Shown here: in pieces, positions 10,205-20,260 of the stretch | Numbering within the stretch: position 1 is the stretch's first letter | How the letters are laid out: each line of letters opens with the position of its first letter | Assembly: GCF_016919065.1 (NCBI RefSeq) | Contig: NZ_JAFFQA010000001.1 | Location: 124,001-188,000 of the forward strand | Length of the DNA stretch: 64,000 nucleotides | From: Desulfobulbus rhabdoformis | GTDB lineage: Bacteria > Desulfobacterota > Desulfobulbia > Desulfobulbales > Desulfobulbaceae | Reading direction: 5' to 3' | Made by a program: the position numbers and the translations under genes | The notes under the pieces: generated by a model | What the model was told of the DNA's origin: nothing | Seen by the model: the letters and a program-made list of their open reading frames with translations, nothing else | Database searches by the model: none

Positions 10205-10344
10205 GGATTGAAGTGTACACTTCTTTGATATGTTTATCAGGCTATTTTTAATATCTTCCTTAATCCGTGACGGCGGGCGGTCACTGAGAACAAGGTATCC
10301 TATGAATGCTCACGGATTCAGGATCTTTTTTTACTCTCAAGGCG

Positions 10345-10806
10345 ATGCAAAAAAAAATCTCTCTGCTTTTTCTCTGCACAGGCAATTCTTGTCGTTCCCA
10401 GATGGCTGAAGGCTGGACCCGTCACCTCAAAGGTGACCTGTTCACCGTCTATTCTGCCGGAATCGAAACACACGGACTCAATCCCATGGCTGTGCGTGTC
10501 ATGGCTGAGGTCGGTGTGGATATTTCCGGCCAAAAATCCCAACATATTGGTGATTTTCGAGACGTTCCATTAGACCTTATCATAACCGTCTGTGGGCATG
10601 CCCATGAAACCTGTCCCTTTTTCCCCGGTACGACACGGGTCATCCATGTCGGCTTTGATGATCCCCCCAAGATGGCGCAACAACTTGCCGGCCAAGGAGC
10701 AGGCCCTGAAGAACAGCTTGACTGTTACCGGCAGGTCCGTGATGCCATAAAAGAATTTATTCTCAGCTTACCGCAGGGGTTGGAGGAGATGGAGAAACCG
10801 GAGTAA
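10345..10806 (+). CDS. arsC: Thioredoxin-coupled arsenate reductase ArsC
   Basis: This 153-residue cytosolic reductase converts arsenate to arsenite. It has the low-molecular-weight phosphatase fold with P-loop C11-TGNSC-R17 and the two further redox cysteines C83 and C90 (VCGHAHETC), matching the three-cysteine relay of the pI258-type enzyme. That separates it from plain tyrosine phosphatases. An in-frame ATG at 10306 would add 13 residues and has its own weak ribosome-binding site, so the start is uncertain. No arsenite pump gene is adjacent. Confidence 0.88.
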   Translation: MQKKISLLFLCTGNSCRSQMAEGWTRHLKGDLFTVYSAGIETHGLNPMAVRVMAEVGVDISGQKSQHIGDFRDVPLDLIITVCGHAHETCPFFPGTTRVIHVGFDDPPKMAQQLAGQGAGPEEQLDCYRQVRDAIKEFILSLPQGLEEMEKPE

Positions 10807-11262
10807 GGAAAAAAAGGTGGCCCCTTTGCTGGAAAGAAAGGGGGGAAACCAGCAAAGGGGCACGGAGGTAGGAGCGTTCGTTAGACCGTGAGGACCTGAA
10901 GAACGATTGTAATTAACAGGAGCTTGAATAAGATAAGGTTACCCCTCAGTCATAATTTGATGAGAGGAACGTTATACCTCGTATGGTGTGCTCCTCTTCC
11001 GCCTAAAAAAAATACATGCTCTGCTACATGAATCCCAGCGGTTCCCAACCCAGAGAAAAGGATCAGCCTGTATGTAGGGATCTTTTCTTTCTTTTGGCAA
11101 GATCAGAGTGGCGGTGCACAAGCTGCACGGCCTAATCCTATCGGCTCAACGATTCAAGATCGTTCAATTTTTCATTGACACAAGAAAGGGGTTACTGGTA
11201 TCAGTTGCGACCCGGGTTTATTGTTCTGCACGTATCCAAGAAGCCCTCAAGCACTCCATTGT
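10807..11262. other. Intergenic region with a long hairpin
   Basis: This stretch of about 450 bases between arsC and tRNA-Thr has no convincing gene. A 13-bp inverted repeat (10820-10832 with 10849-10861; GCCCCTTTGCTGG and its complement) follows arsC and may be its terminator, although no U-tract follows. A second weak repeat (AGAAAAGGATC with GATCTTTTCT, about 11054-11088) ends in a T-rich run. Confidence 0.5.
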
Positions 11263-11337
11263 GCCCACGTAACTCAGGGGTAGAGTACCTCCTTGGTAAG
11301 GAGGAAGTCATCGGTTCAAATCCGATCGTGGGCTCCA
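11263..11337 (+). tRNA. tRNA-Thr (anticodon GGT)
   Basis: The 75-base cloverleaf has a 7-bp acceptor stem (GCCCACG with CGTGGGC), anticodon stem CCTCC/GGAGG around loop TTGGTAA, TTCAAAT T-loop and an encoded CCA end. The anticodon GGT reads Thr codons ACC and ACT. Confidence 0.95.
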
Positions 11338-11370
11338 CCGCTTTTTTATATCCCCCCCCTTTCATCCGGT

Positions 11371-13434
11371 TTAGACCTTAAACTGCCCCACCATTGCATT
11401 CAACGTATCCGCCAATTGGGCCAGGCTCTCTGAGCTGGCCTTAATCTGAAGCCCACCTTGCTCAATATCAGCGGCCGCGTTGTTCACGCCAGCAATGTCC
11501 TGCTCTATCTCCACGGCTGAAACAGAACTCTGACTGACGGTTTGATTGACCTCATCAATACCGACTGATGCCTGGCTCAGGTTTTCCGCTATTTCGTGCG
11601 TGGCCACATTTTGCTCTTCAACGGCTGCTGCGATTATTTGCACAATCTCGTTAACATTATCAATGACGATCTTTATTTCATCAATTCCCGACATGGTACT
11701 TGATGAACTTTCCTGAATCCGTCCCACCTTGTCCTTGATATCCCCAGTGGCCTTTGAGGTTTGATGGGCGAGCTCCTTAATCTCATTGGCCACCACGGCA
11801 AATCCTTTCCCGGCTTCTCCAGCCCGTGCGGCCTCGATGGTAGCATTAAGTGACAGTAAATTAACCTGTTCGGAAATTTCGGTTATTGTTTCAACAATTT
11901 TACCGATGGCTGAGGCTGCCGCGGTCAGTTCCACCATCTTTTCTGAAGAGTCTGTCACTTTGGTAACAGCCTGTTCGGAAATTCCTCGGGCACTCTCAGC
12001 ACTTTTTGCAATTTCACTGATGGTGCTGTTCATCTCTTCCACTGCCGTGGCCACCATACTTATATTGGTGCTCGACTGCTCCATAGCCGCAGAGACCGAT
12101 TGCATATTCCCTACCATGGTTTCAGTTGCCTGCGCCGTGGAATTTGATTTTTCCGATGTATTATGTGCCCCTTGGGCAAGATGCTCGGCAACGGTGGAAA
12201 GCTCCGCAGAGGAAAGTGAAAGCGTGCCCACGCCTCCGGTAATATCCTTGATCATGGTGTGCAACTTATCGATGAAGGTATTGAATACGGCGGCAAGTTG
12301 GCCCAGCTCGTCTTGTGTATTTACCTCCAGACGCAGCGTCAGATCACCTTTCCCCTGGGCAATATCCTCAAGCCCTGCGATAACGCTATTCACAGGTCGA
12401 ACAATGACCAAACGAGCAAGCAGGTAAATAACCCCCATAAGACAGATAAAAGCAAGTATCGAAATTATGATGCTCCCGTTTCGCATCTTCACCACCTGTT
12501 CAAGAATTCGCTCTGTGGGTGCATTAATGAACAGTTTCCAGTGAGTCTGCGTCTTCCCCGTGGCAACAGGGGTGATAAACATCAGGGACGGCTCACCGGA
12601 TGTTTCCAGCGAAAAGTGTGCATGGGTGGTCCTGTTTTCACCACTCGCCTGCAGGATCTCTTTTGGATACAACGATTGAATTGATTTGGTGACCATTTCC
12701 GCTTGAGGATGGGCGGCAATCATGTCACTGCTTGTAGCCAAGACAGCATAACCGGTCTCATATAGCTGAATTTTGGAGACCAGTCCACTGATCTGCTCCA
12801 TGGAGAAATCTACCCCCGCCACCCCGACCGAGCGGCCATTCACAACAATGGGCACACAAACACTGACAACAAAAACCCGCTGCCCTGCGATATCGTAAGC
12901 GGTAGGATCGATAATCACTTCATGTTTGCTGTCTCTGGGCTTGGTATACCATTCCTTATCCAGATCAACACAGGTCTCCAGGTGTATCCCCCCCATCTTG
13001 TTCCAATAGGGGGCAAACCTTCCACTTCCGTCATGCCCTGGTTGCCCTTTGAACTTTTCGTCCTGACCATCCAGACCACCGGGCTCCCAAACCATCCACA
13101 TACCGAAATAGTTGGAGTTACCTTGCAAAATCCCCTTCATCATGCTCAGCAAGGTTGATCGGCTGACAGTACTGCCATCCTTTTTCAACTGCTGAGTTGC
13201 ATAGGCAAGGCCTCTTGCACTAGCGAATGCATTATCAATTTCCAGTTGAATCTGATTGGAAAATTCTCTCGCGACTGATTCAAAACGGAGCTGCGCCTCT
13301 TCCTGTGACAAACGAGTCGCATTATTGGCCACGTATCCAACAGTGACCACAAACGAGACAAGGACTATAATGCCTAGAGAAAGCATCATTTTTGTCGTTA
13401 ATTGCATATTTTTGTACATTCTGTTCTGTTCCAT
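11371..13434 (-). CDS. Methyl-accepting chemotaxis protein with Cache sensor
   Basis: This 687-residue chemoreceptor has an N-terminal membrane segment (about 16-36), a large periplasmic double-Cache-type sensor (about 45-310, with WYTKPRDSK and the [15 protein letters not shown] strand typical of dCache_1), a second membrane segment (about 318-345), HAMP and a cytoplasmic signalling hairpin. The receptor tip contains [21 protein letters not shown], the CheA/CheW contact region. The C-terminus (MVGQFKV) has no CheR-docking pentapeptide. dCache domains often bind amino acids or other small molecules, but the ligand is unknown. Confidence 0.95.
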   Translation of the reverse strand: MEQNRMYKNMQLTTKMMLSLGIIVLVSFVVTVGYVANNATRLSQEEAQLRFESVAREFSNQIQLEIDNAFASARGLAYATQQLKKDGSTVSRSTLLSMMKGILQGNSNYFGMWMVWEPGGLDGQDEKFKGQPGHDGSGRFAPYWNKMGGIHLETCVDLDKEWYTKPRDSKHEVIIDPTAYDIAGQRVFVVSVCVPIVVNGRSVGVAGVDFSMEQISGLVSKIQLYETGYAVLATSSDMIAAHPQAEMVTKSIQSLYPKEILQASGENRTTHAHFSLETSGEPSLMFITPVATGKTQTHWKLFINAPTERILEQVVKMRNGSIIISILAFICLMGVIYLLARLVIVRPVNSVIAGLEDIAQGKGDLTLRLEVNTQDELGQLAAVFNTFIDKLHTMIKDITGGVGTLSLSSAELSTVAEHLAQGAHNTSEKSNSTAQATETMVGNMQSVSAAMEQSSTNISMVATAVEEMNSTISEIAKSAESARGISEQAVTKVTDSSEKMVELTAAASAIGKIVETITEISEQVNLLSLNATIEAARAGEAGKGFAVVANEIKELAHQTSKATGDIKDKVGRIQESSSSTMSGIDEIKIVIDNVNEIVQIIAAAVEEQNVATHEIAENLSQASVGIDEVNQTVSQSSVSAVEIEQDIAGVNNAAADIEQGGLQIKASSESLAQLADTLNAMVGQFKV

Positions 13435-13851
13435 AAATTAAAAGTATCGTTACACCCAAGGCTATGCACCTCTTTACAGAGGAGCATAGCAATAAGCCAT
13501 GCCATACATTTCAGCGTAAACAAAAAAATATTCCAAGGAATTTTTCCTCTATACTTAATAATTTGGAGAACGGGCCAAGCGATATCTAGAAAATCAAACA
13601 CTGTACGAAGACGATCTTCACACAACAATCAATATGCAATACAGCAAGAAACAACATTTATATATTCTATTTTTAACTGCTCCTAAAAATACAGAAAGAT
13701 CCCATTTTGGACTTGCGGGCTGCAAGCTCATCTCAGTGCAATGTCTGAAAACCAGAGTTCTTCCTCCGTAAAATCAGCATTTTTTATCCCATGCGCTTTC
13801 CATCGAAAAATCAGTAGCGTAGAATAGATTGTACGAAGCTGGAGGGCTCAT
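13435..13851. other. Intergenic region between divergent signalling genes
   Basis: This AT-rich gap of 417 bases separates the divergent chemoreceptor and GGDEF/EAL genes. It should hold both promoters. I see no gene, RNA or strong hairpin in it. Confidence 0.5.
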
Positions 13852-15960
13852 ATGAATGCATCACGTTTAAAGTCAGGCTCTGTTCAGAAAAAACTTATCC
13901 AAAATTTCATCGCCATGTTGGTTTTAGGCACCATCACCATTGGTGCCGTCAGTTTCATGACCGCCAGAAATGCGCTGAATCAAAAGGGTGAGATCATATT
14001 AAAAAATAGTGTCATTCAGGCTATTCAGCTCATTCAGGCAGAACAGGCCCAAGTAGAATCCGGGGTTAAAAGTCTTGATTCCGCGCAGGAATACATCAAG
14101 GCCACCCTGCTCTCCCCCCTCAACCCCAATGGCACGCGCGATCTGCACAACCATGTGAACCTGGGAGAAAACGGCTATTTCATTGTCTACGATCTGAAAG
14201 GAGTTGAAATCATGCATCCGACCCTGGAAGGGAAGAATGTATGGAATGTACGGGATATGGCCAACAAAGACACCTTCCTGGTACAGGAACAGATTGCAAT
14301 AGCCCGGAAGGGAGGTGGATTTTTCTCGTACAGTTGGCTGCTTCCCCATTCCAACAAAGTGGGCAAGAAGATTTCCTACAGTGCATATGAACCGGACTGG
14401 GGCTGGGTTGTCGTCGCTACTGCCTACAAGCAGGACTTCAATCGCGATGCCCGCATGATTCTCCTTTACATCCTTTCCCTCACCATCGGCATAGTCGGGA
14501 CCGTGGGAATCATCGGCGTGAGAAGTGTCAAAAAAATCGTCAAACCCATCTTTACAATCGTTGGCGGGCTGGAAAAGGTTGCTCAGGGCGAGTACGAACT
14601 GATCAAGCAGACAGAGAGCGAAGATGAAATCGCCTATCTCGTTGATGGGTACAACGGCATGATCCTCGCCCTCAGAGAAGCCAGAGAAAATATCGAAAAT
14701 AAAAACCGAAAACTGGAATACCTGGCCTACTTTGACGAACTCACAGGCCTGCACAACCGGTACGGCCTAAACCAGCAGGTCAACAGCCGCATCAGAAACG
14801 CCAATGCCACAGGTTATCTGGTGCAGCTTGACATTGCCGGACTCAAAGTCATCAACTCCACCATGGGCTTCCAACAGGGAGACAGGGTGCTCAAACTCAT
14901 TGCTGAGCACCATAAGACCCACCCCGGGGGGATCAACCAGATAGCCAGGACCAGCAGCAACGAGTTCACCCTCTGGATTGAAAACAACCAGAAAGAGACG
15001 GTTAAAGAAATTGTTTACGGTTTCAGGGATACTCTCAAATCCTCCATCAAAGCGGAGGTATCAGGAGCAGGAATAGACTTTCACATGGCCATGTGTGCCC
15101 AGGAGACGGGCGATTTTGACGAACTCTACGAAAAGACAACAATGGCAATGAAAGTTGCCAAAGAGAGCAACGATTTCAACATCCACATCTATCAAGACGA
15201 TATGCGTGAGCAGATCGAAAATGAACTGCTCATGAGCAGGCACCTGAGCAATGCCATCATGGACAATGAAATTGTGCCGCACTATCAAAGCAAGATAGAC
15301 TACAGCACTATGACCTGTACCGGGGTGGAGGCTCTGGCCAGATGGTGTTCTGAGGAACTCGGGGTTATATCTCCGGGAATCTTCATCCCGGCCATCGCCC
15401 GGCTCAACCTTACAGATCAGTTCACCCGTTACCTGCTGGACAGGGTGCTGGGCGATTACCGCAAGCTCTGCGTTAAATACGGCGAGGGGATCACGGTATC
15501 GGTCAACATTTCTCCGCTTTCTTTTCTCGCCCAGGGGTTTGTGGAATACGTTGACAGCATGCTCAGCAAGCATGCAATGGTAGCCGACAGGCTCATACTG
15601 GAAATTACAGAGGATGTGCTCATTAGTGATCACCGAGCGGTCTCGGCAACCATACAACAGCTCCACCAAATTGGTGTCAAAATTTCTATAGACGATTTTG
15701 GCACAGGCTACTCTTCACTGAACTATCTGGTGAACATCGATTTCGATGAGATGAAAATCGATAAAAGCTTTATCCATCAGATGGAAAAAGACCCCAAAGC
15801 CTTCCACCTGCTCAAAATAATCTGCGATATCGCAGAACTGCATCAATATTCACTGGTGGCTGAGGGGGTTGAGACCACCGCTCAGCTTGATCTGATTAAG
15901 AACACCCCCTTACGCATAATACAAGGATACCTGTTTTCTAAACCGGAGGCTCTTGACTGA
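13852..15960 (+). CDS. Cache-HAMP-GGDEF(degenerate)-EAL phosphodiesterase
   Basis: This 702-residue membrane signalling protein has a TM helix (about 15-38), an sCache_2 sensor (LGENGYFIVYD, HPTLEGKNV, DWGWVV), a second TM (about 203-225), HAMP, a GGDEF-like domain (about 285-440) and an EAL domain (about 455-700). The GGDEF signature is SSNEF, so cyclase activity is unlikely. The EAL domain keeps its key elements: E in VEALARW, N in VSVNIS, EITED, DDFGTGYSS, K in MKIDKSF, AEGVET and IQGYLF. It should therefore hydrolyse c-di-GMP, with the degenerate domain acting as a regulator. SD GGAGG precedes the ATG. Confidence 0.93.
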   Translation: MNASRLKSGSVQKKLIQNFIAMLVLGTITIGAVSFMTARNALNQKGEIILKNSVIQAIQLIQAEQAQVESGVKSLDSAQEYIKATLLSPLNPNGTRDLHNHVNLGENGYFIVYDLKGVEIMHPTLEGKNVWNVRDMANKDTFLVQEQIAIARKGGGFFSYSWLLPHSNKVGKKISYSAYEPDWGWVVVATAYKQDFNRDARMILLYILSLTIGIVGTVGIIGVRSVKKIVKPIFTIVGGLEKVAQGEYELIKQTESEDEIAYLVDGYNGMILALREARENIENKNRKLEYLAYFDELTGLHNRYGLNQQVNSRIRNANATGYLVQLDIAGLKVINSTMGFQQGDRVLKLIAEHHKTHPGGINQIARTSSNEFTLWIENNQKETVKEIVYGFRDTLKSSIKAEVSGAGIDFHMAMCAQETGDFDELYEKTTMAMKVAKESNDFNIHIYQDDMREQIENELLMSRHLSNAIMDNEIVPHYQSKIDYSTMTCTGVEALARWCSEELGVISPGIFIPAIARLNLTDQFTRYLLDRVLGDYRKLCVKYGEGITVSVNISPLSFLAQGFVEYVDSMLSKHAMVADRLILEITEDVLISDHRAVSATIQQLHQIGVKISIDDFGTGYSSLNYLVNIDFDEMKIDKSFIHQMEKDPKAFHLLKIICDIAELHQYSLVAEGVETTAQLDLIKNTPLRIIQGYLFSKPEALD

Positions 15961-15989
15961 TCGCTTCTTGGCTAGTCCCTCTCTGCCCC

Positions 15990-16358
15990 TTATCCCAGGC
16001 AAAGGCGGATCGTTTCAATATGCCTTGCCGCAAGCGTTTTGCTCGTATGCACAACAGTAAGGATTTCTCTGAGTATTTGCTGGGGAATTTGCCCATAGTC
16101 AGCAACTATTTGCGAGGTCACAGGGTTACAGATGATAATTTCTGCCGTATTAACAAACGATTCACAGGACAAAAAAGGTAGATCCGCAGGAGATACACGC
16201 ACCTGAGAGGAATCTTCTTGATATTGCTTTTTCTCTGGTTCAATAAAAAGGACCAGATACTTATCACTGTTCGCGACACAAAGAATGTATTTCTCTTTTG
16301 CCAGCCCTTCCATCAGGGGAAAGACGATTTTGTATGCTGATCCAGGAGTAAATGCCAT
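15990..16358 (-). CDS. Putative toxin paired with Panacea antitoxin
   Basis: This 122-residue protein starts 1 base after the Panacea gene. The segment PGSAYKIVFPL...KYILCV followed by LVLFIEPE and a C-terminal helix (SKTLAARHIETI) is reminiscent of a PemK/MazF-like barrel seen in proteins next to Panacea antitoxins, but I cannot align catalytic residues with confidence. By position and size it is the toxin of a two-gene toxin-antitoxin operon with antitoxin first. Confidence 0.6.
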   Translation of the reverse strand: MAFTPGSAYKIVFPLMEGLAKEKYILCVANSDKYLVLFIEPEKKQYQEDSSQVRVSPADLPFLSCESFVNTAEIIICNPVTSQIVADYGQIPQQILREILTVVHTSKTLAARHIETIRLCLG

Positions 16359-16359
16359 A

Positions 16360-16947
16360 TTACATGGTTATGTATCGAGAGGATTCGGTCATATTCTCTA
16401 AGATAGAATCCCTATGGGGGTTATCATTATCCAGCATAAGCGCATAGTCGATGGGCTGCTGATCTTCCGTTGCTATATAGCACTTCTCTTTATGTGTCAG
16501 ATGAAAAATCTCATCAAATGACAGATCTCCATATGTATCCAACGATTCCTGAAGAGCGTCCAGGTCTGATTGGGAAAAATACTGGAGATCCGGTTCCCTT
16601 TTCGCACTGATCGAAACATACTGTTCCTTAACGACACGAATAGATGCGTTAAATGCTTCAATCTGCCGCGGGGAAAAAAATTCAGTTTTTTGATACACCA
16701 TATGCAAGATGGTCGAGGGGGCAGGACCGTACGGATATTTGTAATAGGTATCGCCTAAAATGGGTCTACCATACGCATTCATATGGATTTTATCGGCGTA
16801 AAACAGAACTTTGGCAATATGGTAAATATTTATCATCGACTTGTTACTTGCAAGCCACACAAGCACCTCAAGTGCTTTTTTATGACTGATGTGAAAGAGT
16901 ATTCGATGTCCCAAGATTTCCCCTTTAGCTAAAATGGGAGACAACAC
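16360..16947 (-). CDS. Panacea-domain (DUF4065) antitoxin
   Basis: This protein of up to 195 residues has a Panacea (SocA-like, DUF4065) domain. The hallmark block is present: AKVLFYADKIHMNAYGRPI followed by GDTYYKYPYGPAPS. Panacea proteins act as antitoxins for many unrelated toxins. The start may be GTG at 16947 or TTG at 16914; the latter gives GHRILFHISHKKALEVL, a typical family beginning, with GGGG just upstream. The putative toxin follows by 1 base. An inverted repeat at 16950-16973 lies directly upstream and could be an autoregulatory operator. Confidence 0.8.
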   Translation of the reverse strand: MLSPILAKGEILGHRILFHISHKKALEVLVWLASNKSMINIYHIAKVLFYADKIHMNAYGRPILGDTYYKYPYGPAPSTILHMVYQKTEFFSPRQIEAFNASIRVVKEQYVSISAKREPDLQYFSQSDLDALQESLDTYGDLSFDEIFHLTHKEKCYIATEDQQPIDYALMLDNDNPHRDSILENMTESSRYITM

Positions 16948-16949
16948 TC

Positions 16950-16973
16950 CCCCATAGCCGTCAGGCTAAGGGG
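16950..16973. promoter_or_regulatory. Inverted repeat upstream of the Panacea operon
   Basis: The arms CCCCATAGCC and GGCTAAGGGG (10 bp, one mismatch) are separated by GTCA and end 3 bases before the upstream start codon on the minus strand. The position fits an operator; a transposon-derived palindrome is an alternative. Confidence 0.45.
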
Positions 16974-17149
16974 TACGCATTCAAATTAAACACGAAAAAA
17001 CAGAAAATTAGGCGCAAAAAAACTTTCAAAGCCCCCAGCCTCATAATGGCACTCCCTTTTACCGAGAATGATTACTAATCACTCTCGGAGGTTGGTGGTA
17101 TAACGACTTGGACTTTTAGATAATATACTCGTTTTTTCAGCAACTTGCA

Positions 17150-17950
17150 TTATTTTTTACCATTAAGAGAGTTGAAAAAAATGAGTATCTACTGATTGAG
17201 GAATCGATCAGAAAACAACTATGTTGCTTCTTTACCGAGCAGGAAATCGAATCTTTGGCTCGTGAGAGCAAGTTCGTTCAGCGCTCAAGCCAGTTAGGCG
17301 GTTTCACCTTCCTTTGTCTGCTGGCTTTTAACAGTGATGCATTGGCATTTGAGAGTCTCAATGATCTCACCATCAAACTGGAATTGGATCACGACATATG
17401 TATCAAAAAGCAATCGCTGAACGAGCGCTTTAACCAGCGTGCGGTTTCTTTTCTCACCGCAGCCCTCGCTGAACTCTTCAGCAAACAGCTGGCCGGGGGA
17501 AGGGCGACGTTAATAAGCTGTGACCAATTTGAAAGAATTTTGATTAAAGATTCTGTTTGTTTTCAAATAGATCAATCTTTATCCACGTATTACCCCGGTA
17601 GTGGCGGCAGTGGATCCGCAGCCAGTATCAGGATCCAATTTGAATATGATTTAGTCTCTGGCAGCATCGTTGATCTCAGTCTGAATGCGTTTAATGACCA
17701 GGATGCAACCAATTCAACGCTGACCATTGATGTTGTCAAAGAAGGCGACCTTGTTATTCGTGACCTCGCGTATATGCATCTATCAGCATTGCGAGGTATC
17801 CTGCAGAACCTTGGTGATTTTTTATGCCGTCTGCAAGCCAACAAAAATGGCAACATGAGTAAAATTCATAAGCACCTTTTTGTATGGGAGATATTGGTCG
17901 ATGGCGTTGATTCTTGCTGCCACGACATACATTCTGTTCATCTTTCTTAA
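17150..17950 (+). pseudogene. IS4-family transposase remnant
   Basis: The reading frame from about 17150 through 17950 encodes the N-terminal half of an IS4-type DDE transposase. Recognisable blocks are TEQEIESLARESKFVQR, ISKQ-like IKKQSLNERFNQRAVSFL and DLVIRDLAYMHLSALRGI. Intact family members run to about 400-450 residues; here homology fades after FLCRLQ and the frame stops. There is no ATG in the expected place. It is a decayed fragment with no matching terminal repeats that I could find. Confidence 0.75.
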
Positions 17951-18480
17951 GCAAGTTTAATGCCCAAAATTCAACAGGCAGCGTCTATTCGTTTATTGAC
18001 GTAATTAAAGGTAGTTATGCGTTGTTCGCTCTGTCCCGACTCACTGATCGTTGACAATTTAATGTTGCGCGCAACATAAACGTTGCTCGTTGTCCGGCGG
18101 TAAGTTACATGCGAATTCACTTGTAACGATCATCAACATTTTTACCGATAATCAGATCATTTATGCGTCAAGACAAACGGAAACTGGGACCAAGGCATCT
18201 TAACTGTTTCTGAATAAGGGATTTTCGAGGCAGTATTTTTCAGTTGAAAGAATATATGTGATGGTGTCGTAAAAATTTCGATTATAGCGGCGCAGCGTTT
18301 TATCCCGATACTCGATATGCCTTATGTAGGCCTCCGCGTCTGGGGAAAAGTTGCGTATTCCGGAGCAAGTCGGCCACCAATTCCGGCCGGGTATTCCGGT
18401 GGAATCCGGCCACCCTGTTGAAGGGGTAGCGGCGCGGGATAATGACTGGTATCTGATCTCCTTTTTCACAGGAGGACAAG
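17951..18480. other. Non-coding stretch between IS remnants
   Basis: I see no supported gene. It includes a perfect 16-base palindrome ATGTTGCGCGCAACAT at 18062-18077. On the minus strand, 18200-18370 reads as a plausible protein tail (AYIRHIEYRDKTLRRYNRNF, then NPLFRNS and a stop), possibly the 3' remnant of a lost gene. Confidence 0.4.
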
Positions 18481-18871
18481 ATGCCGGCGGAGAGATTATC
18501 CATGCGCAAGATTTACAAAATACTGATGTTAAATTACGGCCACGGATTGAGCAATCGTGAGGTGGCCTTGATTGTATCAGTAAGCCGAAGCACTGTGGCG
18601 GATTACCCGCTGCGTGCCCAGGCGGCAGGTCTCTGGCAGGAGTACAAAAAAAAGCATACAGAGGGGTGTAATACAGCTGGTTTTTCCAACAGTACGAACG
18701 ATGGCGTGGCACGGTCGACCCGGTGATGTGCCAGGAACATCGCGCCGGAGAAAAGCTTTTTGCCGACTACTCCGGCCAGACCATGCAGGTATTGGATGGA
18801 AAGACCGGTGAGATCCGCAGAGCGGAGATCTTTGTCGCCACTTTGGGAGCCAGCAACCTGACAATAATCTG
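18481..18871 (+). pseudogene. IS21-family IstA transposase remnant
   Basis: Two fragments in different frames match IstA. The first (18481 to about 18655) begins MPAERLSMRKI and has the helix-turn-helix GLSNREVALIVSVSRSTVADY. The second (from about 18725) carries EHRAGEKLFADYSGQT and GEIRRAEIFVATLGASN, the start of the DDE catalytic core with the first Asp. Most of the protein is missing and the frame is broken, so it is inactive. No istB follows. Confidence 0.8.
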
Positions 18872-19060
18872 GGCACGGGTGAAGCCGGCACCGAATTTGA
18901 TATGATCGATTCAGTAACTGGGGAAAGACCTGCTGCAGCTGTAGATCGCCGACAAGGGGGTAAGGGAGTATTCCGTGGCGAATGGGAAGACACCAATGAT
19001 GCTTTTGATTACTGGGCGCAGACGTTTCGCAAACGACTCGACAGAATGCGCAAAAACTAA
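18872..19060 (+). pseudogene. C-terminal fragment of an unknown gene
   Basis: An open frame of 62 codons without a start codon directly abuts the IstA remnant and reads GTGEAGTEFDM..., then VFRGEWEDTNDAFDYWAQ and RLDRMRKN before TAA. Its composition looks like genuine protein. I do not recognise the family. A hairpin-like sequence (about 19078-19116, CCACCC...GGGTGG) follows, as after a real gene end. Confidence 0.45.
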
Positions 19061-19642
19061 CCTGCTATGGAATCATCGCCACCCGCGCTTCATTTGAGCA
19101 AGGGTGGTGGGGTATTGTTAGGCAAGTGTTCAGGGTCAACACTTCCTGTTAATCTTTTGCTGGGTGTTGGCAGGTTTGATCGAAAACATACGGATGAGGG
19201 GGCATCGAATTTAGACTTCTGTAAATTTATTCCCTAACCCCTCGAAAAATAAGGTTTGAGATGAGAATTATTCACACAATATTTTACACGAAACATCTGT
19301 AGCAATATAAAATTATTAATAAAAATGTGAATGAGGTTCAGGGGGCTGTGAAGTTGGCTGAGGGACCCGGGTCTATTTTCCAGGAATTTATCAAAGAACG
19401 GCTATGGGCTATTTACTCAAGCTGGCGCTCCTAGCTTCACGTTAATATTGCCACGTCGAAGGTTGAAAATTTTCAGAATCCTCAGAAATTAACACTACTA
19501 CTGTTCATTACCATCTTTAATTACACGATTTTCCAAAACATCCTCTCTTTATCTATCTCAGTTAATGCCTCTTGAAATCGCGTTTTTAGAATTTCGATTT
19601 CATCAGACATGCGAACGCTGAGCTCATTCGTGATGCAATATC
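19061..19642. other. Gene-free stretch with att-like arm repeat
   Basis: No gene is supported here. The region holds a weak hairpin near 19078-19116 and the first copy of an arm repeat (19268-19348) that recurs at 20412-20492 next to a tRNA-Pro fragment. Confidence 0.5.
19268..19348 (+). repeat. Att-like arm repeat, copy 1
   Basis: About 80 bases resemble 20412-20492: TTACACA/TTCACACA and TTTTACAC blocks at the same spacing, then AAATGTGAATG followed by AGGTTCAGGGGGC. In copy 2 the end of this repeat runs into the 3' half of a tRNA-Pro; here the tRNA sequence is lost after GGGGGCTG. Confidence 0.6.
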
Positions 19643-19933
19643 TTATATTTGTGGGACAAAATTAATTTCAAGCTTATAACCAACTGCCCGTGCATAGTCC
19701 TCGATGGTAGAGAGTTTTGGAGAAATTTTGGAATTGACATTCTCAAGCCGAGAAATATTACTTTTTTTCGTGTTGAGAAGTTCAGCCAGTTCCTCCTGCG
19801 TGAAACCCGCATCTTTACGAATTTTTATGAGCTGCTTCCTCAACTCATAGGCGGAAGATAAGCGATCGTATTCACTTTTGACTTCGGGGTCTTGCAATGC
19901 TTTCTTTTTGAAATCTTTAAGTGATGTCCTCAT
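19643..19933 (-). CDS. HigA-like XRE antitoxin
   Basis: This 96-residue protein carries a helix-turn-helix XRE domain (RKDAGFTQEELAELLNTKKSNISRLE) and a C-terminal extension. It overlaps the upstream toxin gene by 4 bases (ATGA), which gives toxin-then-antitoxin order as in HigBA loci. It should neutralise the toxin and repress the operon by binding the palindrome at 20261-20280. Confidence 0.85.
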   Translation of the reverse strand: MRTSLKDFKKKALQDPEVKSEYDRLSSAYELRKQLIKIRKDAGFTQEELAELLNTKKSNISRLENVNSKISPKLSTIEDYARAVGYKLEINFVPQI

Positions 19934-20253
19934 GATTTCACCTCTTTTAATCTTTTCCTGGCGGTTGCTAATTCCTTTTTTGGTGTTTTTTGAGTTTTTT
20001 TAATGAACGAGTGGAGGATAATGACCTCTTTGCCCTTTACGGTACAGAAAAAGGATCTTCCAATACCTTCCTTTCCTTTTGCTCGTATCTCAAATAGCCC
20101 ATCACCTACCGACTTGGTATATGGCAAACCAAGTGCCGGACCAAATTCCTCTATCATCTCAGCTATGTGAAGAAAGTTGGCTAAAATCCCCGCAGGAAAT
20201 GATAGCGTGGCCTGTTCGACCTTGTCGTTGTAAAAAGTTATGTGCCAGTTCAT
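19930..20253 (-). CDS. HigB-like toxin (RelE/Gp49 superfamily)
   Basis: This 107-residue protein belongs to the phage-derived Gp49-like/HigB group of RelE-fold toxins, which cleave mRNA on the ribosome. Family features are the TKSVGDGLFEIRAKGKEGIGRSFF block and VIILHSFIKKTQKTPKKEL near the C-terminus. It is the first gene of the operon and is translationally coupled to the HigA-like antitoxin. Confidence 0.88.
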   Translation of the reverse strand: MNWHITFYNDKVEQATLSFPAGILANFLHIAEMIEEFGPALGLPYTKSVGDGLFEIRAKGKEGIGRSFFCTVKGKEVIILHSFIKKTQKTPKKELATARKRLKEVKS

Positions 20254-20260
20254 GGTTAAA

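Noticed and set aside
10345..10806. Protein tyrosine phosphatase
   Set aside because: The three-cysteine relay (C11, C83, C90) marks a thioredoxin-type arsenate reductase.
17990..18125. Possible integron attC site (GTTATGCG ... GTTACATG)
   Set aside because: Core sites and paired inner boxes do not align well, and no integrase or cassette array is present.
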